Shown: positions 24,991-35,472, counted from the first letter of the stretch. The stretch: 64,000 nucleotides of DNA from Papilionanthe hookeriana x Papilionanthe teres (GCA_022702705.1 CM040427.1:77925283-77989282); one strand, 5' to 3'. Notes: generated from the letters alone by a model not told the origin. Made by a program: numbers and translations.

Positions 24991-26929
24991 TCACACGCCT
25001 AAAATATATATGTTTTTTGCTATATCATTTTACTCATTTTTTATGATATTATACTTTAAAGGAAGTTATCTTGTATGTTTTTTGGTTTTAGGTACAAGAA
25101 ATGGTGATTGGAGCAAAAGAAACAAAAACGGTAGCACTTGGAGCAAAAACAAGCAAGAAATGAAATTCGCCCGACACCTTTCGATAAGTCTTTTGACGCT
25201 TAATCTCTTTTACACTTCTTGCATATTTTTGAATGATATTATACTTTAAATAAAGGTTGTTTTTATGCCTATTTTGTAGGGCTACCTGTTACGAATGCAA
25301 CGCAACTGAAACGGGGCGAATAAGAGCTAAAATGGAGCTAAACGGAACGAAATGGTGGAGCTGCGCAGCAGCCTGCTCGCCGACGGCGGCCACGATCTCG
25401 CCGACGGTGAGATTTTCCAGAAAACACCAAAAAGTGCCCGAAAAGCTCACCGACAGCGAGCTCGAACCCGCTGACGGCGCTCGGAAGGTTCTAGACCGAC
25501 TTTTGGCGGTTTTTGGCCTAAATTCGATGTATTTGGACGCTTTTTCGAAGGGGTGCTTATGGAAACTCTTCAAACTTCGTCCATACTCTTTAAAATGGCG
25601 AATATAGATTAGAAAAGAGAGGAATTAGAGAGGAGAAAAGTATAGAAAAAAGAGAGGAATGTTTAGGATTCTTAGATTAAGAGTAGAAATGGAGATTTCT
25701 ACCCTTTCGAGAGATTAAAGAGGAGATTTCGAGAGAATTTGTAAGGGATTTCGCTAGCATTGCACTGGATCGCCGTGACACTTTCATGGGAGAGATCTTC
25801 GTCTTTCTTTCAAAGTGAAAAAGCTAAGTATTTTTCTTCATTATCTTATAATTTAGTAAACATTTATTTAGTGGATTTGCTTTGTTAAATGAAGTTTCGT
25901 TGTGTTTTCTTCGTGCTTTGTGACGCATCTCTCTTACTCTTTCTTTTCTTCGAAAATAATGACATGAGAAGATTATGCCATTATTTTCATTTTACTTTTC
26001 TTTTATAATGAGTAGAAATCATGTTTAGGATTTTGTGATGCATGATGAAGTGAATTTAATTATAAATGTGATGGTTTTTACTTCGCACTTCATTTACATT
26101 GCAATAAGGGCCTATTGTAGTGTTAAAGCTCGTTGTAATTGCATCGACTCGAAAGGGCTGTGTAATTCTCAACAAAGTGAAACTACATTCAAATTCCATG
26201 GATGGTGAAGTTCATGGGGATTGAATGCAAATAAATAGGGAAAAATATTAATCGGGCGTAGAATTGGAGATTTTAGAGTGACAGACTAAAATCCCCAATT
26301 AGGTTCTATCGTTCGGTGTCGAAGCTGAGATGTTAACTCTCAAGCGAGGGAACGCGGGAGCTCCGAAGTGAGAGCCTAGTATCCTCCCACACTTAGCCAC
26401 GGATTCAGTAACTAAGCATAGGATTAGTTAATGTTCTTTATGCCTGGACCAAAGGGTAAAGAATAGGATTGCTCCTATTTGGCACATACAATAATGATTC
26501 CATAATAATAGTAGTTTTTCATATCTCAAAATTCTCCAAACCAATTCATCCAAAAAGGGTTATATTTAGAATTGTTATTTGCATTTAGATATAGTTACTA
26601 TCTTTACATTTAACACTTGCATTTAGAAATAATTGCTAGATAAAACACAATTTTAATCGACATTCCAAACTAAGGACTATTAGTAGTTGACTAGAATTTT
26701 ATTAAAGACTTCTTACTTCACTTCCTCGTGATCGTTATCGGGTTTTTAAAGAAAACTCTATATTACTTCGAAACGATACGTATACTTGCGTAGTACCCCT
26801 AGTGTGTAAAATGTTTTCTAATTTTTTATATCATTTAAGATTTTGCACACTAGCCGCTATTTATAAATCGTGTCAAGTTTTTTGTCATCTTTTGGAAGTT
26901 AATTTAATGCGTAATTGCGGGTCGGGTCA
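24991..26929 (+). repeat. Athila-A LTR 4 (3' end of array)
   Basis: Starts TCACACGCC, so the canonical TG is mutated to TC, and ends GGGTCA; 1939 bp. It has more small indels than LTRs 1-3, including a loss near 26490. It is followed by TCTAC and then by the continuation of Athila-B pol, not by a primer site, which marks it as the outer 3' LTR. Confidence 0.92.
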
Positions 26930-27000
26930 TCTACCTGATTAAAGACTTAATTAGGTCGGGCTGACAACGTTAAACTAAGCGCTTTGTGGGAGGCAACCCA
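26930..27000 (+). other. Athila-B resumes: TSD, pol stop, conserved GGGAGGCAACCCA motif
   Basis: TCTAC (26930-26934) repeats the bases at 2846-2850. Read on from 2850 without the duplication, the integrase frame ends at TAA 26940-26942. The Athila motif follows at 26964-27000: ACGTTAAACTAAGCG, then TGTGGGAGGCAACCCA, the same motif as at the end of each Athila-A gag-protease frame. Confidence 0.82.
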
Positions 27001-27318
27001 TATTTATTTTTCTGTGTTTTTACATTTTTAATGTAAGGTTATGCCTTGCTCTTGACTAATTTTATATAACTTTAGAAAATTGGACACTAACAAGTCTTCA
27101 TTGACTTTAGCTAAAGATTATCTCGATGTATATAAAGTTTGGACTTTGGATCACTCCATTTCATATGTGAGTAAAAAGGAGATCAAGTTAACCTTCGTTA
27201 TGATTGTTTATAATTTTTGTTACCAAGTCTATATTGATCTTACCCTTCTAATTTACCTATTTTTTAGAACGAAACTTTGAAATTTGACGATAGGCGAAAC
27301 GGAGTTGAACATGGTTCC

Positions 27319-28361
27319 GGCGCCTAGGCGCCGAAATTTGGCGCCTAAGCTCAAGAGTAAAACTATGTATCGATGGGTCCGGCGCCTAGGCGCCAGATTT
27401 GGTGCCTAAGCGTCACAGTTACTGGACATGTAAAAACCAAAAATTTTCAGTTTTTCACACGATTTTCTTCTTTAAATTACCCCATCTTCGTCCCCAATCC
27501 CTAAGCAATCAAGATTACGACCTAGACACTTCATTCTTGAAAGATTAGAGGGACTTTTGAAGAAATGGAGAGAAGAAATTTTGGAGAAGAGGCTAGATAC
27601 AAAGGTTCAAATGATCCTCAACCCTACTTCAATGGTTTTATAGCTGTAAGTTTGGAGAAAATTTCAAGTCGTCAAGATAAATTTGAAGCAGAATTCAAAA
27701 GTATTGGAGATCGCCTCCATGAGATGTATCATCAAATTGAACATCTAGAATGGCAAGCGAAGCTTTAATTTGATCATCTAGCGGCTTATCAAGATGCTCA
27801 AGTGGAGATGTTTGCTAAGAACAAATGGATCGATGAGAAAACAGCTACGGATTTTTTGAGGGCGTTAGTATTCTTCCGAAGTAGGCCTAGTAATCTTCCT
27901 TGCGAAGAGAATGGAAATTTCTAAGTTGAAGATTAGATAGTTATTGTGGTGTGATCTAGACTTTTATTAGTGTGTCGTTGTATCGATTTAGTAAATCGAA
28001 TATGTTGTTGGTGTGTTTGTTTTATTGTTCAATGTGTGTTGCATTTGCTTTGAAATTGTGTAGTTTGATTGTTTGTTAGGACTTGAATCATATTATGATA
28101 CTTATCTGTTTGTATTGAGCCAAAATTGAAGATTATGAATGAAATTAGAAGAGTTTGATTTAAACCATGTGTTTAATTGATGGATTTAATTTTTAATTTT
28201 TAAAATTTTTGGGAAATATTTTGGAAGTTGGAAAATGAAGCACTACTCTAACATGAGTAATTGGAAGTTGAATTTATGAGTTTTGGTGGAAAATAAAATT
28301 TTTAAAGTGATTTTCGTGAAAGCGAGTCCGGCGCTAGCGCTGAACTCGGCGCCTAGGCGCC
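27319..28361 (+). repeat. Dispersed palindrome GGCGCCTAGGCGCC, internal copies
   Basis: The 14-bp perfect palindrome occurs at 27319-27332, 27381-27394 and 28348-28361. Degenerate partners lie beside it (GGCGCCTAAGC at 27340, GGCGCTAGCGC at 28330). Two more sites lie in the LTR (31428-31461 and 31667-31680). These CpG-rich islets stand out in AT-rich DNA. Confidence 0.75.
27565..27923 (+). pseudogene. Athila-B post-pol ORF of unknown function (coiled-coil-like)
   Basis: I do not recognise this ORF. ATG 27565 opens a frame of 67 codons, stops at TAA 27766, then stays open in the same frame to 27923 (about 119 codons in all). It is charged and rich in Glu, Lys, Gln and His, with heptad-like spacing between about residues 30 and 65 (SLEKISSRQDKFEAEFKSI). 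That suggests a coiled coil (inference). It lies between the conserved post-pol motif and the env-like ORF and may be a separate small protein or the remnant of a longer one. Confidence 0.45.
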
Positions 28362-28726
28362 GGCTCACCCTCGCTACCGAAAATTAGCATTTAAACCCCA
28401 TTAGCCATGGTTGACGCCTAAGCTTCATCCCCTTCCTCTTTTTCGCGAAAATACACCCCCTAGATCCATTTTGAGGTCAATACATCAAATTTTTGAGCCG
28501 AAATCACTTGATTTCTTCATCTCGAGGTCAGATCTACCTTCTAATCTATTTATTTTTTATTTTTACCATAGATTTTCCAATTTTTTGCTAAAAACTGAAA
28601 TTTTGAGAAAAATTTTGATTTTTAGAGCTTCTCCATGGATTTTTAAACTCATTCTAAGTTTCTTGAGCTTAAAAAGAGTTTAAATATTTGATTCCTAAAT
28701 TTATTTGTGTTTTCTTTCACGTTTAT

Positions 28727-29501
28727 ATGGCACCAAAATCTAAGCGAGGAAAGGCACGAGAAAATTTCGACAGCAGCAAGTTTTCGACTGCTGGCAGCGC
28801 ATTTTCGTTATCACGAATTTGCGAAGTCAAGAAAGTTTATCTCGGAGCGCAATTTTTACAATCCTGGTGAAATGATCGAGAACACGATCGTTGCACACAA
28901 CTGGCAACGATTCTGTTATTTCACTACTGTTGTCGTTATTCCTATTGTACGTGAGTTTTATGCCAACTTTTTGGATGTGAAAGACTAAGAAGTCTTCGTT
29001 AGAGGTGTCGGAGTAGGATTTACTCCGGAATGGATCAATATTTTCTACGGCCTGCAACCTACCATCGAGTACTACTATTCTGGTTTATCTTCATCTGAGA
29101 GAGATCTTGAGATGATTATTGCATATCTGACTGATGGCACTGGAACTTGGAAGATCCGGAATGACAAACAGGTAAACTTCAAATCTTCTAAGCTAAATGG
29201 TATTTCAAAGGCATGGCATTATTTTATTTCTACTAGACCTCTACCTTCCAACCACCTGAGTGAAGTTACCAGAGATCGAGCTATCCTGAACTACTGCATT
29301 CAGGAGAGGAAGCCGATAGATGTTGGCAGCATTATTTATGATTCAGTGGAATCGATTGCTAGATCCAGCACTTCTGTGGGATTAGGATTCCCATCCTTGT
29401 TTCATTCTTTATGCATGAGCAATGGAGTTTCTGCTGATATATCAGAGGAGAAGATGAAGTCTACAAAGCCAATTGGGCAGGAGAGTGTTAAGCATTTATG
29501 A
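28727..29501 (+). pseudogene. Athila-B env-like / 'putative plant transposon protein' ORF
   Basis: ATG 28727 starts MAPKSKRGKAREN in frame 2. Near 28805 the similarity moves to frame 3, which runs to TGA 29499-29501 with one TAA (28986). Recognisable pieces are VREFYANFLD, then VFVRGVGVGFTPEWIN, then SKAWHYFISTRPLPSNHLSE and VTRDRAILNYCIQERKPIDVG. These match my memory of the plant-specific 'putative plant transposon protein' domain found in the env position of Athila elements. Its function is not established. No signal peptide or membrane segment is visible, so a real envelope role is doubtful for this piece. Length is about 258 codons, shorter than full env-like ORFs; sequence to about 29890 looks like a decayed Ser/Thr-rich continuation. 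Confidence 0.75.
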
Positions 29502-31214
29502 TCGTCTTCGAGGGAAGAGATCTACCGGTCCTTCTACTTCGTACCTACTCGTGTAGAGCTTCTACTTCTAGACCTTCTACTTCTACCGCCGAGCCACCAT
29601 CTAGTTTCGGGAATTAATGCATGATCAATTTCTAAAGCGTCAGTAACGAGTTATTTCTAACTCACTCGCAGAGTAGATACTATGTACAAGAAGATCGATC
29701 ATTTATCTGAGTTTACCTAAAAAAAAAGTGAGTATGATGCGGAGTATTCAGAATCTTTAGTTAGATACTTGACGGGTGGGCATGATGTTTAGTTTCCTAC
29801 CTGTTCTAAATTTTCACCATATGTTGATCCAAAGGATGTGGAGTTTTCTTTTGGTGATGACGATGATGAGGTTACAGTTAGTGATTAGTAGCTTGATTTA
29901 CCTCTGAGATGTGCTTATTCTGTTGTTAGTTTATTTCTTGTTTGCTAGTGTTGTTTGTTGTTTATTGTTTGTTAGTGTAGATTTGTTTATGAAATTTTGT
30001 GTGGATTGATGTTGAGACTGTTTTAAATATTATGTGTATTGTGTTGAAGACTGAAATTTGGATGATTTAATGTTTATTTCTGTTTCAGCCTACTGTTTAG
30101 TATTCTTAAATATTTAGTAATGTTGTTCTGTTTCTGTTACTATTAGTAGTATAGTCATTTAATTCAACTACTAATATAAATATTAAAAAAATGATGATCC
30201 TGCTTACTTTTATATATGCTTCGCTATTTCAGTAATATTCATAAAAAGCATGTGTAGAAGTAAATTTTTCTTTTTAGACTGTTTTTACATACTTATAAAA
30301 ATTCCTTTTTAAATTATACCTTTCTTTCTCTCATACTTTAAATTTTTTTTCATGATATACGAAAACTTAAGTTTGGGGGAAGGGAAAATACATGTAAATT
30401 TAAATTTTATCTATCCTTAATGAACTAATATTTTCTGAAAAATATTAACATAACATAAGGAATGAAGAATCTATTTAAGATCATTTAAATTTTTGAAATT
30501 AAAAATAATTTAGTAGACTTAACCAAAATTTTAATAACTTTGATTGATTTTAAGAATAGAATTGTTCAACTTAAAGAAGAGAAAGATTAAGAAATTTTTC
30601 TATTCATAGTATAAATAATTGAATTTTAGAAGTATTAAGAAATAAAAAATTATAACTTGAAAAAGAAAAGATTGAATTTTTTTTTGAAATCTAATCATGC
30701 TATAGTAATTAAGTGAAAATGTATAAGTTTGAAAATATAAGTTAAGGATAGTGAAGTTCAAAACCATTAACAAGCTATCCAGATATAAGTAATCCTCTCG
30801 CAGAAAAAAAAAAAAAAAAGAGGAGAAGCTTGAGGAGATGCCTAATCAAAAATCGGTTTCACTTGAATTCGCTTATAAGAAAAAACCGATTACATATTTT
30901 ACTTAATTTTTATGCATGTATCTTTATTAGAAAAGATTTTCATGAAGATCTTTTTCTTGTAAATAATTTATGTGATCTTAATATAATAAACTACAATTAT
31001 TTTCGAAGTGAATGAAAAATTTTTGAAACCTTATGATTTGGTAGTTAAATATTCTTTAAATTCTTAAAAGTAAACTTAGTTAGTTAAATTTAGTTAATGA
31101 TTTACTAAAGCCTTTATAAAATCAAAAATTATAAGAAATCTTAAATATTTACCTTTTATTCCAAATGTTATACATTTTATATAGTAAAAAGGGTTACTTG
31201 AGGACAAGTAACGT
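29502..31214 (+). other. Athila-B non-coding 3' internal region
   Basis: AT-rich with no supported frame beyond about 29900. It holds a secondary polypurine-like motif (30366-30382, TTAAGTTTGGGGGAAGGG) and two blocks shared with Athila-A: 30750-30796, and 30820-30851, which is identical over 32 bases to 9826-9857. Confidence 0.75.
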
Positions 31215-31231
31215 TTAAGTTTGGGGGATTT
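31215..31231 (+). other. Polypurine tract of Athila-B
   Basis: TTTAAGTTTGGGGGATT directly precedes the TG of the Athila-B LTR. It is nearly identical to the Athila-A tract. Confidence 0.85.
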
Positions 31232-33023
31232 TGATCCATGACAAAAATAACTATTTTTATGCCTTGATTTTTATCAAATTTTTAAGGATATTATGCTTTA
31301 ATGAAAGGTATTTTTGTGTTTTGGATGTAGGTGATGCAAAAATGTCCAAGAAGGAAAAAAAGATGAAAAAGGAGCAAAAAGGAGCAAAAATGGAGCCAAA
31401 AATGCAAAATTGTCAAAATAATTGTCTAGCGCCTAGGCGCAGAATCCGGCGCCTAAGCGCCAGTTCGATACGACACTCGTAAGATTTTTATGACTTTTGG
31501 ACGGTTATTTTAACGGTGTTAGCGGTTATCGGACCATCTGAAGATTGGCAGCTATTCCTGGATTATAGGACATGTGATACATTGTATTTGGATGCTTGGA
31601 AACGGTTAGGATCGCGAAGAGGTGTGATCCAAAGTGAAGAGGTGTGAAGAACTGAACGCAGAGTCCGGCGCCTAGGCGCCAGACACACCTTCTAGAAAAT
31701 TCATTGAACATGGACAAATTTTGAAGAGGTACCTCAAGGCAACTCTTGAAGCCTATAAATAGGAGGCTACTCCTTCAGAGAAAAATGCCCATAAACCGCC
31801 CACAACCCAACCAAAAACCACCAACGCCCAACCTAGCCCCATAGTTCCATTTAGAGAGAGAAATTAGAGAAATATTTTAAGGGCCATATTTATAGTTTCT
31901 TTTATTATTTAGTGAGTTTATTTTAGAGTTTGTATTAAGAGTATTTGAAGAGTCGGTGCTTTTAAGTCTATTTACTTTGGAGTCGAAGGATTCGTAGGTT
32001 CAGTTGGAGAAACACTCGAGATAAGTATTTGTATTTTGATTCAAAGTTTTATTTATATGTTTTGTTGTTTAAATTCAATGTGTTCTGAGTAGTTACTTTA
32101 CTTTCTCCTTTCAATTATGAAAAGATAAATAAGATAATATAAAATTTGTTGGAGAATTAAAAACTATATATATATTTTAAACATTGTAATAATATTAATA
32201 CCGGATCTTAATTTACTATTTAAATTGGCCATTTAAATTGTTAAAATCTGTTGAAGAGTTTTGAGACCTAGAAAGAGATGAATTATTAACTAGTAGATAT
32301 CACATGAATCCTTGGGTAGTCGAAGGCCTTGCGCGGGTTATTTAAGTGAAGTGCAAATAAATAGGGAGATATTATTTAACGAGCGTAGAATTGATAAGTT
32401 TTTAGAGTGACGTACTAAATTCTCGTAATTTGGTTTATAGAGAAGGAAAGGGTCACTAGTAGGGCCGACCATACCACCATCGGACATCTAAGTAGTGTGA
32501 GCTCAGATTAACCCATTCTACTAACAATACATCCAAACTCGATCTATAGATTAGCCATGTTCTTTATACTATCGAGCGAAGGTAAAGAATAGGAATGCTT
32601 CTATTTGGCACAATACCATAAATTTATATTCTCCACGAATATTAAAAAGTCTTGGATTAATTGAAAGGAAGAAAGTTGTTTGCTTATTTTTATTTACATC
32701 AATCAATACTTTATTATTGCTTTATTTCTGCATCTAGTAAATTAAATATCAACTTTTTAACTTTAACAGAAATACATAAAAATAAAATCAAAATATTTAA
32801 AAAAATCTATAATCCTCCTCGTGGGATCGATACCGGGGTCTTTATTTAAAGCCCTATATTACTTGAAGCGATACGTATACTTGCGTAGTACCCCTGGTGT
32901 GTAAAATACTTTTCATAAAATTATATTTATATACACTAGCCGCTATTATTATTTGAGTCAAAGTATTGACTATAACATATTTTTGATAGCATAAATTACT
33001 GCATTGCTGCGGATCGAGGGTCA
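31232..33023 (+). repeat. Athila-B 3' LTR
   Basis: Starts TGATCCATGAC after the polypurine tract and ends GGGTCA, about 1792 bp. Its 3' third is alignable with the Athila-A LTR (GATACGTATACTTGCGTAG, GTGTGTAAAAT, ACACTAGCCGCTAT) but its 5' part differs. U3 carries two GGCGCC-type palindromes (31428-31461 and 31667-31680). A purine-rich AAGGAGCAAAAAGGAGC repeat lies at about 31340-31400. The right flank GACAC (33024-33028) would be the target-site duplication; its partner is outside the window. Confidence 0.85.
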
Positions 33024-33025
33024 GA

Positions 33026-33646
33026 CACGGGATTAACTGGCGCTATTCAACGACCTACTACCCAAGAGTAAACGGCTTGGCCGAGGCTTTTAATAAAACT
33101 CTCGTCCAAATCCTAAAGAAAACTTTGGACGACAACAAAATAAATTGGCACGAGAAGTTGTTAGAAGTCTTATGGGCCTACAAAACGACTTTCAGAACTC
33201 CTACTCAGTTCACGCCCTACGCTCTAGTGTACGGATCCGAGGCCGTCTTACCCTTGGAAGTCCAGCTTCCATATCTCAAAATTGCAGTTGCAAACAAAAT
33301 CACTACAGAAGAGAATGCCAAATTACGACTAGAAGAATTGGAAATCTTGGAAGGGAAATGACTTTCAGCGCAGCAGAATTTGGAACTGTATCAAGCCAAG
33401 ATGATCCAGGCCAATGATAAACTGGTTCGTCTAAGGACATTCAAAGTCAGTGACTTGGTTCTAGTTCTCAAGAGGCCTATTCTTACACACCGCAAGATAG
33501 GAGGTAAATTTGAACCGACTTGGGAGGGGCCATTCGTGGTCAAGACAGTCTACTCTGGAGGTTCCTACCAACAGGTGAATTGCCGCGGAGAACGACCTAT
33601 GCTTCCAATCAATGGACGATATTTGAAGAAGTATTACACAACCTGA
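33026..33646 (+). pseudogene. Tat-lineage integrase, C-terminal half (broken)
   Basis: Inserts element DNA into the host genome. One frame (frame 2) runs from the Athila-B junction to TGA 33644-33646, with a single in-frame TGA at 33359 where a Trp codon is likely. It shows the end of the DDE core (WRYSTTYYPRVNGLAEAFNKT, which holds the catalytic Glu) and ALWAYKTT-type sequence (LWAYKTTFRTPTQFTPY). It also has LVYGSEAVLPLE and a C-terminal domain with KFEPTWEGPFVVK and LPINGRYLKKYY. These strings are typical of Tat elements and differ clearly from the Athila integrase at 1500-2850. The N-terminal zinc finger and first two core Asp are outside the window. Confidence 0.9.
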
Positions 33647-33698
33647 TGTTTCGAAGGATGAACTAAAAAAAAGAGGAAGTCTCATTCCTAGAAGCACG

Positions 33699-33980
33699 GT
33701 AAGAGTAATCATTTGTAACTGGGTTCGAACCCAAAACATTAAAAAAAATGGATGATAAATATCATTAACAAAAAATGTGTTGAAAAGGAAATATGTGAAA
33801 TCATAATAATAAAATTTTGATCCCTCCTTTCAAATCAAACTCACTCCTGATCTTTCCTCATCTTTTCCTACTCTTATTAAAATTTAAAAGAAATGAATAA
33901 GAATTTTCCATTGATAAATGATTTTTCTTATTGTTCTTGTTCTTAGTACAGCCCCTGATACTTTCCTTATTTTTTTGCAG
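33699..33980 (+). other. Candidate intron between integrase and ORF2
   Basis: A donor-like site CACG/GTAAGAG is at 33699, and a strong acceptor (T-rich run then TTTGCAG) ends at 33980, four bases before ORF2's ATG. The 282-bp interval is AT-rich, as plant introns are, and contains the 14-bp palindrome TGGGTTCGAACCCA (33720-33733). Splicing would place ORF2 on its own mRNA or shorten its leader. This is inferred from sequence only. Confidence 0.5.
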
Positions 33981-33984
33981 GGAA

Positions 33985-35472
33985 ATGTCAAACAGGCGGT
34001 TGGTTCTGAACTTTAAGAACGGCGTGAGTCTAGCACTCGATGAAAAGAGGATGAAAGATGGGGCCGTGATTGAGATCGACTCTGATTTCACACCGGCCAA
34101 GCCACAGTACGAAGAAACTGATTGGACACCGATTGACCGGGAAGAGTTCCACAGCCAGACAGTGATGAAATTGGGTGGCTCAAATCGGTGTTCCACCAGC
34201 AAGAAAAGAAAAGCAAACACCGCTCATGCAACGGGAGAAGACAAGAAAGTTATGTCCTTGGTTGCTACAGTAGAAGGCAGGCTTGTCAGCGCCATGCCCA
34301 CAGAAGTTCAAGAGGTAAGGAGAGCTACTCTCACTCCTACCCAACGAAGAAACAAGAACCGTCGCATTCGCAAGATGCTGACAAAGCTAGCAGTGGATCA
34401 ACAGGAAGAGACAGTTGCTACCGTCAATGCAAATACTTCAGAGAAATCAGTTCATCAGGAACCAGAAAAGAAGAAATCAACTCTAAGAATAGCAGAAAGA
34501 ATGAAAGAAATACCAAGAAGAGCAGAAACAGAATCAGTGCCATGACGCCGGACAGATGCACCAGTTTTGAAGAGTCTTGTTGCGAAAGTAACCCCGGAGG
34601 ATGTCCTGACAGAGACTATCCCCGAGGAGCCGAGACATGCAGGAGAGCGTGCTGGGGTTGAACCATACATCCCACAGTACGTTACCAGGCCTCGTCAATT
34701 ACAAATAATTCCAGAATACAAGCTGGAGCGATTGCAGAAAGTTGAAAAGAAAACTTCTGAATATTTTGAAAGAATCTGAGGCAAGTGGATCAACATCTTG
34801 GAGGGCCTTGAGCTGCGTACAGATGTGTTCTCAGACTACGAGCAGTAGCAAATTGTGGATTGTGTCGTTGAATGTCAGAAAATGGGTCGAGCTAGTCCTT
34901 TGAGAGAGAAGACCTACTCAGAACCTCGAAGGTGGATGAAAGGAAAAGGAAGAGTTACAATCCTGTGCGGGTGTTGCTACAACTTCGCTGAGGACAGAAA
35001 GGGAAATCCACCAGGGATACTTTGTCGTAGCGAGGTGGATCCGATGCCAAGAATTATCAAAAGAATGGTAAGAAGGATGGTGGCATGAAGGGTATTGCCT
35101 GCAGATTGTATACCCAACAGCTGCATCCTTAACATATATAGGGAGGGCGACTACATACCGCCACAAATAGATCATCATGACTTCGTCAGACCTTTCTGCA
35201 CAGTGTCTTTCGTCAACCAATGTAACATCATGTTCGGATCTGGCCTCCGGATAGCAGGCCCCAGAGAATTCTGAGGGCCGATGGAGATACCACTGCCGGT
35301 AGGTTCCATCTTGGTGTTAAAAGGAAATGGAGCAGATATAGCAAAACATTGCATTCCAGGAGTGCCTGTAGAGCGAATCTCCGTTACTTTCAGAAGGATG
35401 GATGACAGAAAGATGTCTTTCCACTTTCAGCCATATCCAGAATTAGAGAGCCTTCGGCCCTATGAGCTGTGA
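33985..35472 (+). pseudogene. ALKBH9/10-like Fe(II)/2OG dioxygenase ORF inside Tat element (RNA m6A demethylase family)
   Basis: Members of this plant family remove N6-methyl groups from adenine in RNA using iron and 2-oxoglutarate. All of it is in one frame (about 495 codons) with only five internal stops: TGA 34543, TGA 34777, TAG 34846, TGA 35086, TGA 35272. The N-terminus (to about codon 190) is basic, unlike ALKBH, and includes LTPTQRRNKNRRIRKML. The AlkB part has GLELRTDVFSDYEQ, RRWMKGKGRVTILCGCCYNF, GNPPGIL and EVDPMPR. Then comes the iron site region PPQIDHHDFVRPFCTVSF, followed by IPLPVGSILVLKGNGAD, AKHCIP (distal His) and RISVTFRRMD (2OG Arg). The proximal His of the HxD motif is Gln here (one base). 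There are no introns in the domain, although host ALKBH9/10 genes have them. It lies on the same strand as, and just after, the Tat integrase. A processed host pseudogene is the alternative. Confidence 0.87.

Larger units (their letters stand above)
2851..26929 (+). mobile_element. Athila-A tandem array: four LTRs and three gag-protease internal regions
   Basis: Four LTRs start at 2851, 10236, 17614 and 24991 and end at 4829, 12212, 19590 and 26929. They alternate with three internal regions, all in the same orientation, with a unit length near 7.38 kb. Each internal region has a tRNA-Asp-type primer binding site, a broken gag-protease ORF, about 2 kb of non-coding sequence and a polypurine tract; none contains RT, RNase H or integrase. 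The whole array has one 5-bp duplication (TCTAC), so it behaves as a single insertion. Unequal recombination between LTRs is the usual explanation for such arrays; insertion of a multimer is the alternative. It resembles the TR-GAG type of non-autonomous LTR element. Confidence 0.92.
26935..33023 (+). mobile_element. Athila-B element, right part (env-like region to 3' LTR)
   Basis: Continuation of the element whose pol lies at 1-2850. It contains a GC-palindrome region, two broken ORFs, a non-coding 3' region, a polypurine tract and the 3' LTR. Its 5' LTR and gag lie left of the window. The 3' LTR ends directly against Tat-lineage integrase sequence at 33024, so Athila-B was itself inserted in that element. 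Confidence 0.85.
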
